A stretch of 64,000 nt of DNA from the NCBI RefSeq assembly GCF_037975245.1, contig NC_092576.1, forward strand, positions 34,326,611 through 34,390,610, written 5' to 3'. The translations under genes were made by a program, and so were the position numbers. The notes beneath the pieces were generated by a model. That model ran no database searches and had not been told where the DNA came from. It was given only the letters and a program-made list of their open reading frames with translations. The stretch comes from Apostichopus japonicus (Eukaryota; Echinodermata; Holothuroidea; Aspidochirotida; Stichopodidae). Below are positions 35,201-51,400 of the stretch, piece after piece (position 1 is the first letter of the stretch; every line of letters starts with the position of its first letter).

Positions 35201-37264
35201 GAACTGCTTAATCTCAAATACATCAGTGTAGAAAATAACCATGTCCAACTTTTACAGGCTCCACCCATATGTGGAACCATCATGTGGGGCAAAAGGGGGG
35301 GGGTGTTGCTGGAGGGGGAAACTGGGAAAGCAGCTATATGTAGGTTAGAGCTATCATTAGGATCAAATATTTGAAAGCATAGGATTTTATGTGTATTCAT
35401 CCTTGTTGAATGGGATGGAGGGTCGGGGAGGGGTGGGGGGGTCCAAGTGACTTGCGTGCCCTCTTGGTCGTCTATTTGCTTTTCTACCTGCTACGTAAAG
35501 TTTGATATGTCCTGAAAATTACAGTTTGTACACTATCACTCTATCTAGCTCATTGCATATGTCAAGGGGTGTGGGTTACTATGGAATTAGGTACCCTATA
35601 CAGGGTCAGACCTCCATAACGCCCTAATATTGTGATATTATGTATAAATAATGTTTTGATGTCATTCCACTAGTTGAGTGGGAATGAGGGGTGGGGATGA
35701 TTGGAAAGCCCTAATCAGAATATATATGCTGTTGCATGTGCTGTATTCATACAATTTGATATATCATAGAGAAAATAGGGATGTACACTGTTATGGCTTT
35801 CTCCTATTGTTTGAGAAAGATTTTTTTGCCATTTCCAACAGCATAGATTAAGGTGATGTATATTAAATGTAATGTCAAAGGTTTTTTTTTTTACTATTAG
35901 GGTCCCCATAATGTGTGTGAGAATTTAATGAACAGTCTAATATTAATTTTTGACCATCTTATTTTCACCGTTTCAAAGTTTTGATGTCATTCCAAATTGG
36001 TGAACTGCTTAATCTCAAATACATCAGTGTAGAAAATAACCTTGTCCAACATTTACAGGCTCCACACATATGTGGAACCATCATGTGGGGCAGAAGGCGG
36101 GGGGGGGGTTGCTGAGGGGGGAACTGGGAAAGCAGCTATATGTAGGTTAGAGCTATCATTAGGATCAAATATTTCAAAGCATAGGATTTTATGTGTATTC
36201 ATCCTTGTTGAATGGGATGGAGGGTCGAGGCGGGGTGGGGGCTGTCCAATTGACTTGGCTGCCCTATTGGTCTTCTATTTGCAATTCTCCCTGCTACGTA
36301 AAGTTTGATATGTCCTGAAAATTACAGTTTGTACACTATCACTCTATCTAGATCATTGCATGTGGCAAGTGGTGTGGGTTACTATGGAATCAGGTACCGT
36401 ATACAGGGTCAGACCTCCATAACGCCCTAATATTGTGATATTATGTATAAATAATGTTTTGATGTCATTCCACTAGTTGAGTGGGAATGAGGGGTGGGGA
36501 TGATTGGAAAGCCCTAATCAGAATATATATGCTGTTGCATGTGCTGTATTCATACAATTTGATATATTATAGAGAAAATAGGGATGTACACTGTTATGGC
36601 TTTCTCCTATTGTTTGAGAATTTTTTTTTCACCATTTCCAACAGCATAGATTAAGGTGATGTATATTAAATGTAAAGTAGAATGTTTTTGTTTTCTCAAC
36701 TATTAGGGTCCCCATAATGTGTGTGAGAATTTAATGAACAGCTTAATATTAATTTTTGACCATCTTATTTCCACCTTTTCAAAGTTTCGATGTCATTCCA
36801 AATTGGTGAACTGCTTAATCTCAAATACATCAGTGTAGAAAATAACCTTGTCCAACTTTTACAGGCTCCACCCATATGTGGAACCATCATGTGGGGCAAA
36901 AGGGGGGGTGTTGCTGGAGGGGGAAACTGGGAAACCAGCTATATGTAGGTTCAAGGGCTATCATTAGGTTCAAATATTTGAAAGCATAGGATTTTATGTG
37001 TATTCATCCTTGTTGAATGGGATGGAGGGTCGGGGAGGGGGAGGGGGGTCCAATTGACTTGGCTGCCCTCTTGGTCGTCTATTTGCTTTTCTCCCTGCTA
37101 CGTAAAGTTTGATATGTCCTGAAAATTACAGTTTGTAAACTATCACTCTATCTAGCTCATTGCATATGTCAAGTGGTGTGGGTTACTATGGAATTAGGTA
37201 CCCTATACAGGGTCAGACCTCCATAACGCCCTAATATTGTGATATTATGTATAAATAATGTTTT

Positions 37265-38029
37265 GATGTCATTCCACTAGTTGAGTGGGAATGAGGGGTG
37301 GGGATGATTGGAAAGCCCTAATCAGAATATATGCTATTGCATGTGCTACATTCATACAATTTGATATATTAGAGAGAAAATAGGGATGTATTTTACCATT
37401 TCCAACAGCATAGATTAAGGTGATGTATATTAAATGTAATGTCAAAGGTTTTTTTTTTTACTATTAGGGTCCCAATGTGTGTGAAAATTTAATGAACAGT
37501 CTAATATTAATTTTTGACCATTTTATTTCCACCGTTTCAAAGTTTTGTTGTCATTCCAAATTGATGAACTGCTTAATCTCAAATACATCAGTGTAGAAAA
37601 TAACCTTGTCCAACTTTTACAGGCTCCACCCATATGTGGAACCATCATGTGGGGCAAAAGGGGGGGGGGGGGTGTTGCTGGAGGGGGAAACTGGGAAAGC
37701 AGCTATATGTAGGTTCTAGGGCTATCATTAGGATCAAATATTTGAAAGCATAGGATTTTATGTGTATTCATCCTTGTTGAATGGGATGGAGGGTCGGGGA
37801 GGGGTGGGGGGTGTCCAATTGACTTGGCTGCCCTATTGGTCGTCTATTTGCTTTTCTCCCTGCTACGTAAAGTTTGATATGTCCTGAAAATTACAGTTTG
37901 TACACTATCACTCTATTTAGATCATTGCATGTGGCAAGTGGTGTGGGTTACTATGGAATCAGGTACCGTATACAGGGTCAGACCTCCATAACGCCCAAAT
38001 AATGTGATATTATGTATAAATAATGTTTT
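37265..38029 (+). repeat. Satellite unit with a 40-bp deletion
   Basis: After GAGAAAATAGGGATGTA at about 37390 the unit jumps directly to TTTTACCATTTCC. The block with CACTGTTATGGC and TTTGAGAAAGA present in the other units is lost. The unit is 765 bp long, the shortest in the array. Confidence 0.85.
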
Positions 38030-41000
38030 GATGTCATTCCACTAGTTGAGTGGGAATGAGGGGTGGGGATGATTGGAAAGCCCTAATCAGAATATATGCT
38101 GTTGCATGTGCTACATTCATACAATTTGATATATTAGAGAGAAAATAGGGATGTACACTGTTATGGCTTTCTCCTATTGTTTAAGAAAGATTTTTTTTAC
38201 CATTTCCAACAGCATAGATTAATGTGATGTATATTAAATGTAATGTCAAAGGTTTTTTTTTTACTATTAGGGTCCCAATGTGTGTGAAAATTTAATGAAC
38301 AGTCTAATATTAATTTTTGACCATCTTATTTTCACCGTTTCAAAGTTTTGATGTCATTCCAAATTGGTGAACTGCTTAATCTCAAATACAACAGTGTAGA
38401 AAATTACCTTGTCCAACTTTTACAGGCTCCACCCATATGTGGAACCATCATGTGGGGCAAAAGGGGGGGGGGGTTGCTAGAGGGGGAAACTGGGAAAGCA
38501 GCTATATGTAGGTTAGAGCTATCATTTGGATCAAATATTTGAAAGCATAGGATTTTATGTGTATTCATCCTTGTTGAATGGGATGGAGGGTCGGGGAGGG
38601 GTGGGGGGGCCCAAGTGACTTGCGTGCCCTCTTGGTCGTCTATTTGCTTTTCTACCTGCTACGTAAAGTTTGATATGTCTTGAAAATTACAGTTTGTACA
38701 CTATCACACTATCTAGCTCATTGCATGTGGCAAGTGGTGTGGGTTACTATGGAATCAGGTACCGTATACAGGGTCAGACCTCCATAACGCCCTAACATTG
38801 TGATATTATGTATAAATAATGTTTTGATGTCATTCCACTAGTTGAGTGGGAATGAGGGGTGGGGATGATTGGAAAGCCCTAATCAGAATATATATGCTGT
38901 TGCATGTGCTGCATTCATACAATTTGATATATTAGAGAGAAAATAGGGATGTACACTGTTATGGCTTTCTCCTATTGTTTGAGAATTTTTTTTACCATTT
39001 CCAACAGCATAGATTAAGGTGATGTATATTAAATGTAAAGTAGAATGTTTTTTTTCCAACTATTAGGGTCCCCATAATGTGTGTGAGAATTTAATGAACA
39101 GTCTAATATTAATTTTTGACCATCTTATTTTCACCGTTTCAAAGTTTTGATGTCATTCCAAATTGATGAACTGCTTAATCTCAAATACATCAGAGTAGAA
39201 AATGATCTTGTCCAACTTTTACAGGCTCCACCCATATGTGGAACCATAATGTGGGGCAAAAGGGGGGGGGGGATTGCTGAAGGGGGAAACTGGGAAAGCA
39301 GCTATATGTAGGTTAGAGCTATCATTAGGATCAAATATTTGAAAGCATAGGATTTTATGTGTATTCATCCTTGTTGAATGGGATGGAGGGTCGGGGAGGG
39401 GGAGGGGGGGGGTCCAGTTGACTTGGCTGCCCTCTTGGTCGTCTATTTGCTTTTCTCCCTGCTACGTAAAGTTTGATATGTCCTGAAAATTACAGTTTGT
39501 ACACTATCACTCTATCTAGCTCATTGCATATGTCAAGTGGTGTGGGTTACTATGGAATCAGGTACCCTATACAGGGTCAGACCTCCATAACGCCCTAATA
39601 TTGTGATATTATGTATAAATAATGTTTTGATGTCATTCCACTAGTTGAGTGGGAATGAGGGGTGGGGATGATTGGAAAGCCCTAATCAGAATATATATGC
39701 TGTTGCATAGTGCTGTATTCATACAATTTGATATATCATAGAGAAAATAGGGATGTACACTGTTATGGCTTTCTCCTATTGTTTGAGAAAGATTTTTTTA
39801 CCATTTCCAACAGCATAGAAAAGGTGATGTATATTAAATGTAATGTCAAAGGGTTTTTTTTTCAACTATTAGGGTCCCAATGTGTGTGAGAATTTAATGA
39901 ACAGTCTAATATTAATTTTTGACCATCTTATTTTCACCGTTTCAAAGTTTTGATGTCATTCCAAATTGATGAACTGCTTAATCTCAAATGCATCAGTGTA
40001 GAAAATGATCTTGTCCAACATTTACAGGCTCCACCCATATGTGGAACCATAATGTTGGGCAAAAGGAACGGGGGGGGGGGGGTTGCTGGAGGGGGAAACT
40101 GGGAAAGCAGCTATATGTAGGTTAGAGCTATCATTAGGATCAAATATTTGAAAGCATAGGATTTTATGTGTATTCATCCTTGTTGAATGGGATGGAGGGT
40201 CGGGGAGGGGTGGGGGGTGTCCAGTTGACTTGGCTGCCCTATTGGTCGTCTATTTGCTTTTCTCCCTGCTACGTAAAGTTTGATATGTCCTGAAAATTAC
40301 AGTTTGTACACTATCACTCTATCTAGCTCATTGCATATGTCAAGTGGTGTGGGTTACTATGGAATTAGGTACCCTATACAGGGTCAGACCTCCATAACGC
40401 CCTAATATTGTGATATTATGTATAAATAATGTTTTGATGTCATTCCACTAGTTGAGTGGGGATGAGGGGTGGGGATGATTGGAAAGCCCTAATCAGAATA
40501 TATGCTGTTGCATGTGCTACATTCATACAATTTGATATATCATAGAGAAAATAGGGATGTACACTGTTATGGCTTTCTCCTATTGTTTGAGAAAGATTTT
40601 TTTTTACCATTTCCAACAGCATAGATTAAGGTGATGTATATTAAATGCAATGTCAAAGGGTTTTTTTTTTTCACTATTAGGGTCCCAATGTGTGTGAGAA
40701 TTTAATGAACAGTCTAATATTAATTTTTGACCATCTTATTTTCACCGTTTCAAAGTTTTGATGTCATTCCAAATTGGTGAACTGCTTAATCTCAAATACA
40801 ACAGTGTAGAAAATTACCTTGTCCAACTTTTACAGGCTCCACCCATATGTGGAACCATCATGTGGGGCAAAAGGGGGGGGGGGTTGCTAGAGGGGGAAAC
40901 TGGGAAAGCAGCTATATGTAGGTTAGAGCTATCATTAGGATCAAATATTTGAAAGCATAGGATTTTATGTGTATTCATCCTTGTTGAATGGGATGGAGGG

Positions 41001-44000
41001 TAGGGGAGGGGTGGGGGGTGTCCAATTGACTTGGCTGCCCTATTGGTCGTCTATTTGCTTTCTACCTGCTACGTAAAGTTTGATATGTCCTGAAAATTAC
41101 AGTTTGTACACTATCTAGATCATTGCATGTGGCAAGTGGTGTGGGTTACTTCAGGTACCGTATACAGGGTCAGACCTCCATAACGCCCTAATAATGTGAT
41201 ATTATGTATAAATAATGTTTTGATGTCATTTCACTAGTTGAGTGGGAATGAGGGGTGGAGATGATTGGAAAGCCCTAATCAGAATATATATGCTGTTGCA
41301 TAGTGCTGTATTCATACAATTTGATATATCATAGAGAAAATAGGGATGTACACTGTTATGGCTTTCTCCTATTGTTTGAGAATTTTTTTTTTACCATTTC
41401 CAACAGCATAGATTAAGGTGATGTATATTAAATGTAAAGTAGAATGTTTTTTTTCCAACTATTAGGGTCCCCATAATGTGTGTGAGAATTTAATGAACAG
41501 TCTAATATTAATTTTTGACCATCTTATTTTCACCGTTTCAAAGTTTTGATGTCATTCCAAATTGATGAACTGCTTAATCTCAAATACATCAGAGTAGAAA
41601 ATGATCTTGTCCAACTTTTACAGGCTCCACCCATATGTGGAACCATAATGTTGGGCAAAAGGGGGGGGGGGGGGGATTGCTGAAGGGGGAAACTGGGAAA
41701 GCAGCTATATGTAGGTTAGAGCTATCATTAGGATCAAATATTTGAAAGCATAGGATTTTATGTGTATTCATCCTTGTTGAATGGGATGGAGGGTCGGGGA
41801 GGGGAGAGGGGGGGTCCAATTGACTTGGCTGCCCTATTGGTCGTCTATTTGCTTTTCTCCCTGCTACGTAAAGTTTGATATGTCCTGAAAATTACAGTTT
41901 GTACACTGTCACTCTATCTAGATCATTGCATATGTCAAGTGGTGTGGGTTACTATGGAATTAGGTACCCTATACAGGGTCAGACCTCCATAACGCCCTAA
42001 TATTGTGATATTATGTATAAATAATGTTTTGATGTCATTCCACTAGTTGAGTGGGAATGAGGGGTGGGGATGATTGGAAAGCCCTAATCAGAATATATAT
42101 GCTGTTGCATAGTGCTGTATTCATACAATTTGATATATCATAGAGAAAATAGGGATGTACACTGTTATGGCTTTCTCCTATTGTTTGAGAAAGATTTTTT
42201 TACCATTTCCAACAGCATAGATTAAGGTGATGTATATTAAATGTAATGTCAAAGGGTTTTTTTTCAACTGTTAGGGTCCCAATGTGTGTGAGAATTTAAT
42301 GAACAGTCTAATATTAATTTTTGACCATCTTATTTTCACCGTTTCAAAGTTTTGATGTCATTCCAAATTGATGAACTGCTTAATCTCAAATGCATCAGTG
42401 TAGAAAATGATCTTGTCCAACTTTTACAGGCTCCACCCATATGTGGAACCATAATGTTGGGCAAAAGGGACGGGGGGGGGGGGTTGCTGGAGGGGGAAAC
42501 TGGGAAAGCAGCTATATGTAGGTTAGAGCTATCATTAGGATCAAATATTTGAAAGCATAGGATTTTATGTGTATTCATCCTTGTTGAATGGGATGGAGGG
42601 TCGGGGAGGGGTGGGGGGTGTCCAATTGACTTGGCTGCCCTATTGGTCGTCTATTTGCTTTCTACCTGCTACGTAAAGTTTGATATGTCCTGAAAATTAC
42701 AGTTTGTACACTATCACTCTATCTAGATCATTGCATGTGGCAAGTGGTGTGGGTTACTATGGAATCAGGTACCGTATACAGGGTCAGACCTCCATAACGC
42801 CCTAATAATGTGATATTATGTATAAATAATGTTTTGATGTCATTTCACTAGTTGAGTGGGAATGAGGGGTGGGGATGATTGGAAAGCCCTAATCAGAATA
42901 TATATGCTGTTGCATAGTGCTGTATTCATACAATTTGATATATCATAGAGAAAATAGGGATGTACACTGTTATGGCTTTCTCCTATTGTTTGAGAATTTT
43001 TTTTTACCATTTCCAACAGCATAGATTAAGGTGATGTATATTAAATGTAAAGTAGAATGTTTTTTTTCCAACTATTAGGGTCCCCATAATGTGTGTGAGA
43101 ATTTAATGAACAGTCTAATATTAATTTTTGACCATCTTATTTTCACCGTTTCAAAGTTTTGATGTCATTCCAAATTGATGAACTGCTTAATCTCAAATAC
43201 ATCAGAGTAGAAAATGATCTTGTCCAACTTTTACAGGCTCCACCCATATGTGGAACCATAATGTTGGGCAAAAGGGGGGGGGGGATTGCTGAAGGGGGAA
43301 ACTGGGAAAGCAGCTATATGTAGGTTAGAGCTATCATTAGGATCAAATATTTGAAAGCATAGGATTTTATGTGTATTCATCCTTGTTGAATGGGATGGAG
43401 GGTCGGGGAGGGGAGAGGGGGAGTCCAATTGACTTGGCTGCCCTATTGGTCGTCTATTTGCTTTTCTCCCTGCTACGTAAAGTTTGATATGTCCTGAAAA
43501 TTACAGTTTGTACACTGTCACTCTATCTAGATCATTGCATATGTCAAGTGGTGTGGGTTACTATGGAATTAGGTACCCTATACAGGGTCAGACCTCCATA
43601 ACGCCCTAATATTGTGATATTATGTATAAATAATGTTTTGATGTCATTCCACTAGTTGAGTGGGAATGAGGGGTGGGGATGATTGGAAAGCCCTAATCAG
43701 AATATATATGCTGTTGCATAGTGCTGTATTCATACAATTTGATATATCATAGAGAAAATAGGGATGTACACTGTTATGGCTTTCTCCTATTGTTTGAGAA
43801 AGATTTTTTTACCATTTCCAACAGCATAGATTAAGGTGATGTATATTAAATGTAATGTCAAAGGTTTTTTTTTTCAACTATTAGGGTCCCAATGTGTGTG
43901 AGAATTTAATGAACAGTCTAATATTAATTTTTGACCATCTTATTTTCACCGTTTCAAAGTTTTGATGTCATTCCAAATTGATGAACTGCTTAATCTCAAA

Positions 44001-46048
44001 TACATCAGAGTAGAAAATGATCTTGTCCAACTTTTACAGGCTCCACCCATATGTGGAACCATAATGTTGGGCAAAAGAGGGGGGGGGGGGGATTGCTGAA
44101 GGGGGAAACTGGGAAAGCAGCTATATGTAGGTTAGAGCTATCATTAGGATCAAATATTTGAAAGCATAGGATTTTATGTGTATTCATCCTTGTTGAATGG
44201 GATGGAGGGTCGGGGAGGGGAGAGGGGGGGTCCAATTGACTTGGCTGCCCTATTGGTCGTCTATTTGCTTTTCTCCCTGCTACGTAAAGTTTGATATGTC
44301 CTGAAAATTACAGTTTGTACACTGTCACTCTATCTAGATCATTGCATATGTCAAGTGGTGTGGGTTACTATGGAATTAGGTACCCTATACAGGGTCAGAC
44401 CTCCATAACGCCCTAATATTGTGATATTATGTATAAATAATGTTTTGATGTCATTCCACTAGTTGAGTGGGAATGAGGGGTGGGGATGATTGGAAAGCCC
44501 TAATCAGAATATATATGCTGTTGCATAGTGCTGTATTCATACAATTTGATATATCATAGAGAAAATAGGGATGTACACTGTTATGGCTTTCTCCTATTGT
44601 TTGAGAAAGATTTTTTTACCATTTCCAACAGCATAGATTAAGGTGATGTATATTAAATGTAATGTCAAAGTTTTTTTTTTCACTATTAGGGTCCCCATAA
44701 TGTGTGTGAGAATTTAATGAACAGTCTAATATTAATTTTTGACCATCTTATTTTCACCGTTTCAAAGTTTTGATGTCATTCCAAATTGGGGAACTGCTTA
44801 ATCTCAAATACATCAGTGTAGAAAATAACCTTGTCCAACTTTACAGGCTCCACCCATATGTGGAACCATCATGTGGGGCAAAAGGGGGGGGGATGTTGCT
44901 GGGGGGGACTGGGAAAGCAGCTATATGTAGGTTCTAGGGCTATCATTAGGATCAAATATTTGAAAGCATAGGATTTTATGTGTATTCATCCTTGTTGAAT
45001 GGGATGGAGGGTAGGGGAGGGGTGGGGGGTGTCCATTTGACTTGGCTGCCCTATTGGTCGTCTATTTGCTTTTCTACCTGCTACGTAAGTTTGATATGTC
45101 CTGAAAATTACGGTTTGTACACTATCACTCTATCTAGATCATTGCATGTGGCAAGTGGTGTGGGTTACTATGGAATCAGGTACCGTAATAGGGTCAGACA
45201 CTTATAACGCCCTAATAATGTGATATTATGTATAAATAATGTTTTGATGTCATTTCACTAGTTGAGTGGGAATGAGGGGTGGGGATGATTGGAAAGCCCT
45301 AATCAGAATATATATGCTGTTGCATGTGCTGTATTCATACAATTTGATATATCATAGAGAAAATAGGGATGTACACTGTTATGGCTTTCTCCTATTGTTT
45401 GAGAAAGATTTTTTTTACCATTTCCAACAGCATAGATTAAGGTGATGTATATTAAATGTAAAGTAGAAGGTTTTTTTCCAACTATTAGGGTCCCATAATG
45501 TGTGTGAGAATTTAATGAACAGTCTAATATTAATTTTTGACCATCTTATTTTCACCGTTTCAAAGTTTTGATGTCATTCCAAATTGATGAACTGCTTAAT
45601 CTCAAATACATCAGAGTAGAAAATGATCTTGTCCAACTTTTACAGGCTCCACCCATATGTGGAACCATAATGTTGGGCAAAAGGGGGGGGGGGGATTGCT
45701 GAAGGGGGAAACTGGGAAAGCAGCTATATGTAGGTTAGAGCTATCATTAGGATCAAATATTTGAAAGCATAGGATTTTATGTGTATTCATCCTTGTTGAA
45801 TGGGATGGAGGGTAGGGGAGGGGTGGGGGGTGTCCAATTGACTTGGCTGCCCTATTGGTCGTCTATTTGCTTTTCTACCTGCTACGTAAAGTTTGATATG
45901 TCCTGAAAATTACAGTTTGTACACTATCACTCTATCTAGATCATTGCATGTGGCAAGTGGTGTGGGTTACTATGCAATCAGGTACCGTATACAGGGTCAG
46001 ACCCTCATAACGCCCTAATAATGTGATATTATGTATAAATAATGTTTT

Positions 46049-47664
46049 GATGTCATTCCACTAGTTGAGTGGGAATGAGGGGTGGGGATGATTGGAAAGC
46101 CCTAATCAGAATATATATGCTGTTGCATGTGCTGTATTCATACAATTTGATATATTGTAGAGAAAATAGGGATGTACACTGTTATGGCTTTCTCCTATTG
46201 TTTGAGAAAGATTTTTTTTACCATTTCCAACAGCATAGATTAAGGTGATGTATATTAAATGTAAGGTAGAATGTTTTTTCTTCTCCAACTATTAGGGTCC
46301 CCATAATGTGTGTGAGAATTTAATGAACAGTCTAATATTAGTTTTTGACCATCTTATTTTCACCGTTTCAAAGTTTCGATGTCATTCCAAATTGATGAAC
46401 TGCTTAATCTCAAATACATCAGTGTAGAAATTGATCTTGTCCAACTTTTACAGGCTCCACCCATATGTGGAACCATAATGTTGGGCAAAAGGGGGGGGGG
46501 ATTGCTGAAGGGGGAAACTGGGAAAGCAGCTATATGTAGGTTAGAGCTATCATTAGGATCAAATATTTGAAAGCATAGGATTTTATGTGTATTCATCCTT
46601 GTTGAATGGGATGGAGGGTCGGGGAGGGGTGGGGGGTGTCCAATTGACTTGGCTGCCCTATTGGTCGTCTATTTGCTTTCTACCTGCTACGTAAAGTTTG
46701 ATATGTCCTGAAAATTACAGTTTGTACACTATCACTCTATCTAGATCATTGCATGTGGCAAGTGGTGTGGGTTACTATGGAATCAGGTACCGTATACAGG
46801 GTCAGACCCTCATAACGCCCTAATAATGTGATATTATGTATAAATAATGTTTTGATGTCATTCCACTAGTTGAGTGGGAATGAGGGGTGGGGATGATTGG
46901 AAAGCCCTAATCAGAATATATATGCTGTTGCATGTGCTGTATTCATACAATTTGATATATTGTAGAGAAAATAGGGATGTACACTGTTATGGCTTTCTCC
47001 TATTGTTTGAGAAAGATTTTTTTTACCATTTCCAACAGCATAGATTAAGGTGATGTATATTAAATGTAAGGTAGAATGTTTTTTCTTCTCCAACTATTAG
47101 GGTCCCCATAATGTGTGTGAGAATTTAATGAACAGTCTAATATTAGTTTTTGACCATCTTATTTTCACCGTTTCAAAGTTTCGATGTCATTCCAAATTGA
47201 TGAACTGCTTAATCTCAAATGCATCAGTGTAGAAATTGATCTTGTCCAACTTTTACAGGCTCCACCCATATGTGGAACCATAATGTTGGGCAAAAGGGAG
47301 GGGGGGGGGGGTTGCTGGAGGGGGAAACTGGGAAAGCAGCTATATGTAGGTTAGAGCTATCATTAGGATCAAATATTTGAAAGCATAGGATTTTATGTGT
47401 ATTCATCCTTGTTGAATGGGATGGAGGGTCGGGGAGGGGTGGGGGGTGTCCAATTGACTTGGCTGCCCTATTGGTCGTCTATTTGCTTTTCTACCTGCTA
47501 CGTAAAGTTTGATATGTCCTGAAAATTACAGTTTGTACACTATCACTCTATCTAGCTCATTGCATATGTCAAGTGGTGTGGGTTACTATGGAATTTGTTA
47601 CCGTATACAGGGTCAGACCCTCATAACGCCCTAATATTGTGATATTATGTATAAATAATGTTTT
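46049..47664 (+). repeat. Pair of near-identical adjacent satellite units
   Basis: Units at 46049 and 46854 share private variants: ATATTGTAGAG, AAGGTAGAATG and GTTTTTTCTTCTCC. They encode an identical 60-codon frame 805 bp apart. This marks a recent single-unit duplication. Confidence 0.8.
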
Positions 47665-48465
47665 GATGTCATTCCACTAGTTGAGTGGGAATGAGGGGTG
47701 GGGATGATTGGAAAGCCCTAATCAGAATATATGCTGTTGCATGTGCTACATTCATACAATTTGATATATTAGAGAGAAAATAGGGATGCACACTGTTATT
47801 GCTTTCTCCTATTGTTTGAGAAAGATGTTTTTTACCATTTCCAACAGCATAGATTAAGGTGATGTATAGTAAATGTAATGTCAAAGGTTTTTTTTTTTTT
47901 ACTATTAGGGTCCCCATAATGTGTGTGAGAATTTAATGAACAGTCTAATATTAGTTTTAGACCATCTTATTTTCACCGTTTCAAAGTTTTGATGTCATTC
48001 CAAATTGGTGAACTGCTTAATCTCAAATACATCAGTGTAGAAAATTACCTTGTCCAACATTTACAGGCTCCACCCATATGTGTAACCATCATGTGGGGCA
48101 AAAGGGGGGGTGTTGCTGGAGGGGGAAACTGGGAAAGCAGCTATATGTATGTTCTAGGGCTATCATTAGGATCAAATATTTGAAAGCATAGGATTTTATG
48201 TGTATTCATCCTTGTTGAATCGGATGGAGGGTCGGGGAGGGGTGGGGGGTCCAATTGACTTGGCTGCCCTCTTGGTCGTCTATTTGCTTTTCTCCCTGCT
48301 ACGTAAAGTTTGATATGTCCTGAAAATTACAGTTTGTACACTATCACTCTATCTAGCTCATTGCATATGTCAAGTGGTGTGGGTTACTATGGAATTAGGT
48401 ACCCTATACAGGGTCAGACCTCCATAACGCCCTAATATTGTGATATTATGTATAAATAATGTTTT

Positions 48466-51400
48466 GATGTCATTCCACTAGTTGAGTGGGAATGAGGGGT
48501 GGGGATGATTGGAAAGCTCTAATCAGAATATATGCTGTTGCATGTGCTACATTCATACAATTTGATATATTAGAGAGAAAATAGGGATGTACACTGATAT
48601 GGTTTTCTCCTATTGTTTGAGAAAGATTTTTTTGACCATTTCCAACAGCATAGATTAAGGTGATGTATATTAAATGTAATGTCAAAGGGTTTTTTTTTTT
48701 ACTATTAGGGTCCCAATGTGTGTGAGAATTTAATGAACAGTCTAATATTAATTTTTGACCATCTTATTTCCACCGTTTCAAAGTTTTGTTGTCATTCCAA
48801 ATTGATGAACTGCTTAATCTCAAATACATCAGTGTAGAAAATAACCTTGTCCAACTTTTACAGGCTCCACCCATATGTGGAACCATCTTGTGGGGCAAAA
48901 GGGGGGGGGTGTTGCTGGAGGGGGAAACTGGGAAAGCAGCTATATGTAGGTTCTAGGGCTATCATTAGGATCAAATATTTGAAAGCATAGGATTTTATGT
49001 GTATTCATCCTTGTTGAATGGGATGGAGGGTCGGGGAGGGGAGAGGGGGGGTCCAATTGACTTGGCTGCCCTATTGGTCGTCTATTTGCTTTCCTCCCTG
49101 CTACGTAAAGTTTGATATGTCCTGAAAATTACAGTTTATACACTATCACTCTATCTAGATCATTGCTTGTGGCAAGTGGTGTGGGTTACTATGGAATCAG
49201 GTACCGTATACAGGGTCAGACCTCCATAACGCCCTAATAATGTGATATTATGTATAAATAATGTTTTGATGTCATTCCACTAGTTGAGTGGGAATGAGGG
49301 GTGGGGATGATTGGAAAGCCCTAATCAGAATATATATGCTGTTGCATGTGCTACATTCATACAATTTGATATATTATAGAGAAAATAGGGATGTACACTG
49401 TTATGGCTTTCTCCTTTTGTTTGAGAAATTTTTTTTTCACCATTTCCAACAGCATAGATTAAGGTGATGTATATTAAATGTAAAGTAGAATGTTTTTGTT
49501 TTCTCAACTATTAGGGTCCCCATAATGTGTGTGAGAATTTAATGAACAATCTAATATTAGTTTTTGACCATCTTATTTCCACCTTTTCAAAGTTTCGATG
49601 TCATTCCAAATTGGTGAACTGCTTAATCTCAAATACATCAGTGTAGAAAATAACCTTGTCCAACTTTTACAGGCTCCACCCATATGTGGAACCATCATGT
49701 GGGGCAAAAGGGGGGGGGGTGTTGCTGGAGGGGGAAACTGGGAAAGCAGCTATTTGTAGGTTCTAGGGCTATCATTAGGATCAGATATTTGAAAGCATAG
49801 AATTTTATGTGTATTCATCCTTGTTGAATGGGATGGAGGGTCGGGGAGTGGTGGGGGGGTCCAAGTGACTTACGTGCCCTCTTGGTCGTCTATTTGCTTT
49901 TCTACCTGCTACGTAAAGTTTGATATGTCCTGAAAATTACAGTTTGTACACTATCACTCTATCTAGCTCATTGCATATGTCAAGTGGTGTGGGTTACTAT
50001 GGAATTAGGTACCCTATACAGGGTCAGACCTCCATAACGCCCTAATATTGTGATATTATGTATAAATAATGTTTTGATGTCATTCCACTAGTTGAGTAGG
50101 AATGAGGGGTGGGGATGATTGGAAAGCCCTAATCAGAATATATGCTGTTGCATGTGCTACATTCATACAATTTGATATATTAGAGAGAAAATAGGGATGT
50201 ACACTGATATGGTTTTCTCCTATTGTTTGAGAAAGATTTTTTTGACCATTTCCAACAGCATAGATTAAGGTGATGTATATTAAATGTAATGTCAAAGGTT
50301 TTTTTTTTCTTACTATTAGGGTCCCAATATGTGTGAGAATTTAATGAACAGTCTAATATTAATTTTTGACCATCTTATTTCCACCGTTTCAAAGTTTTGT
50401 TGTCATTCCAAATTGATGAACTGCTTAATCTCAAATACATCAGTGTAGAAAATAGCCTTGTCCAACTTTTACAGGCTCCACCCATATGTGGAACCATCAT
50501 GTGGGGCAAAAGGGGGGGGGGTGTTGCTGGAGGGGGAAACTGGGAAAGCAGCTATATGTATGTTCTAGGGCTATCATTAGGATCAAATATTTGAAAGCAT
50601 AGGATTTTATGTGTATTCATCCTTGTTGAATCGGATGGAGGGTCGGGGAGGGTGGGGGGGTCCAATTGACTTGGCTGCCCTCTTGGTCGTCTATTTGCTT
50701 TTCTCCCTGCTACGTAAAGTTTGATATGTCCTGAAAATTACAGTTTGTACACTATCACTCTATCTAGCTCATTGCATATGTCAAGTGGTGTGGGTTACTA
50801 TGGAATTAGGTACCCTATAAAGGGTCAGACCTCCATAACGCCCTAATATTGTGATATTATGTATAAATAATGTTTTGATGTCATTCCACTAGTTGAGTGG
50901 GAATGAGGGGTGGGGATGATTGGAAAGCCCTAATCAGAATATATATGCTGTTGCATGTGCTACATTCATACAATTTGATATATTATAGAGAAAATAGGGA
51001 TGTACACTGTTATGGCTTTCTCCTATTGTTTGAGAAATTTTTTTTTTCACCATTTCCAACAGCATAGATTAAGGTGATGTATATTAAATGTAAAGTAGAA
51101 TGTTTTTTTTTTTTCCCCAACTATTAGGGTCCCCATAATGTGTGTGAGAATTTAATGAACAGTCTAATATTAGTTTTTGACCATCTTATTTCCACCTTTT
51201 CAAAGTTTCGATGTCATTCCAAATTGGTGAACTGCTTAATCTCAAATACATCAGTGTAGAAAATAACCTTGTCCAACTTTTACAGGCTCCACCCACATGT
51301 GGAACCATCATGTGGGGCAAAAGGGGGGGGGGTGTTGCTGGAGGGGGAAACTGGGAAAGCAGCTATTTGTAGGTTCTAGGGCTATCATTAGGATCAGATA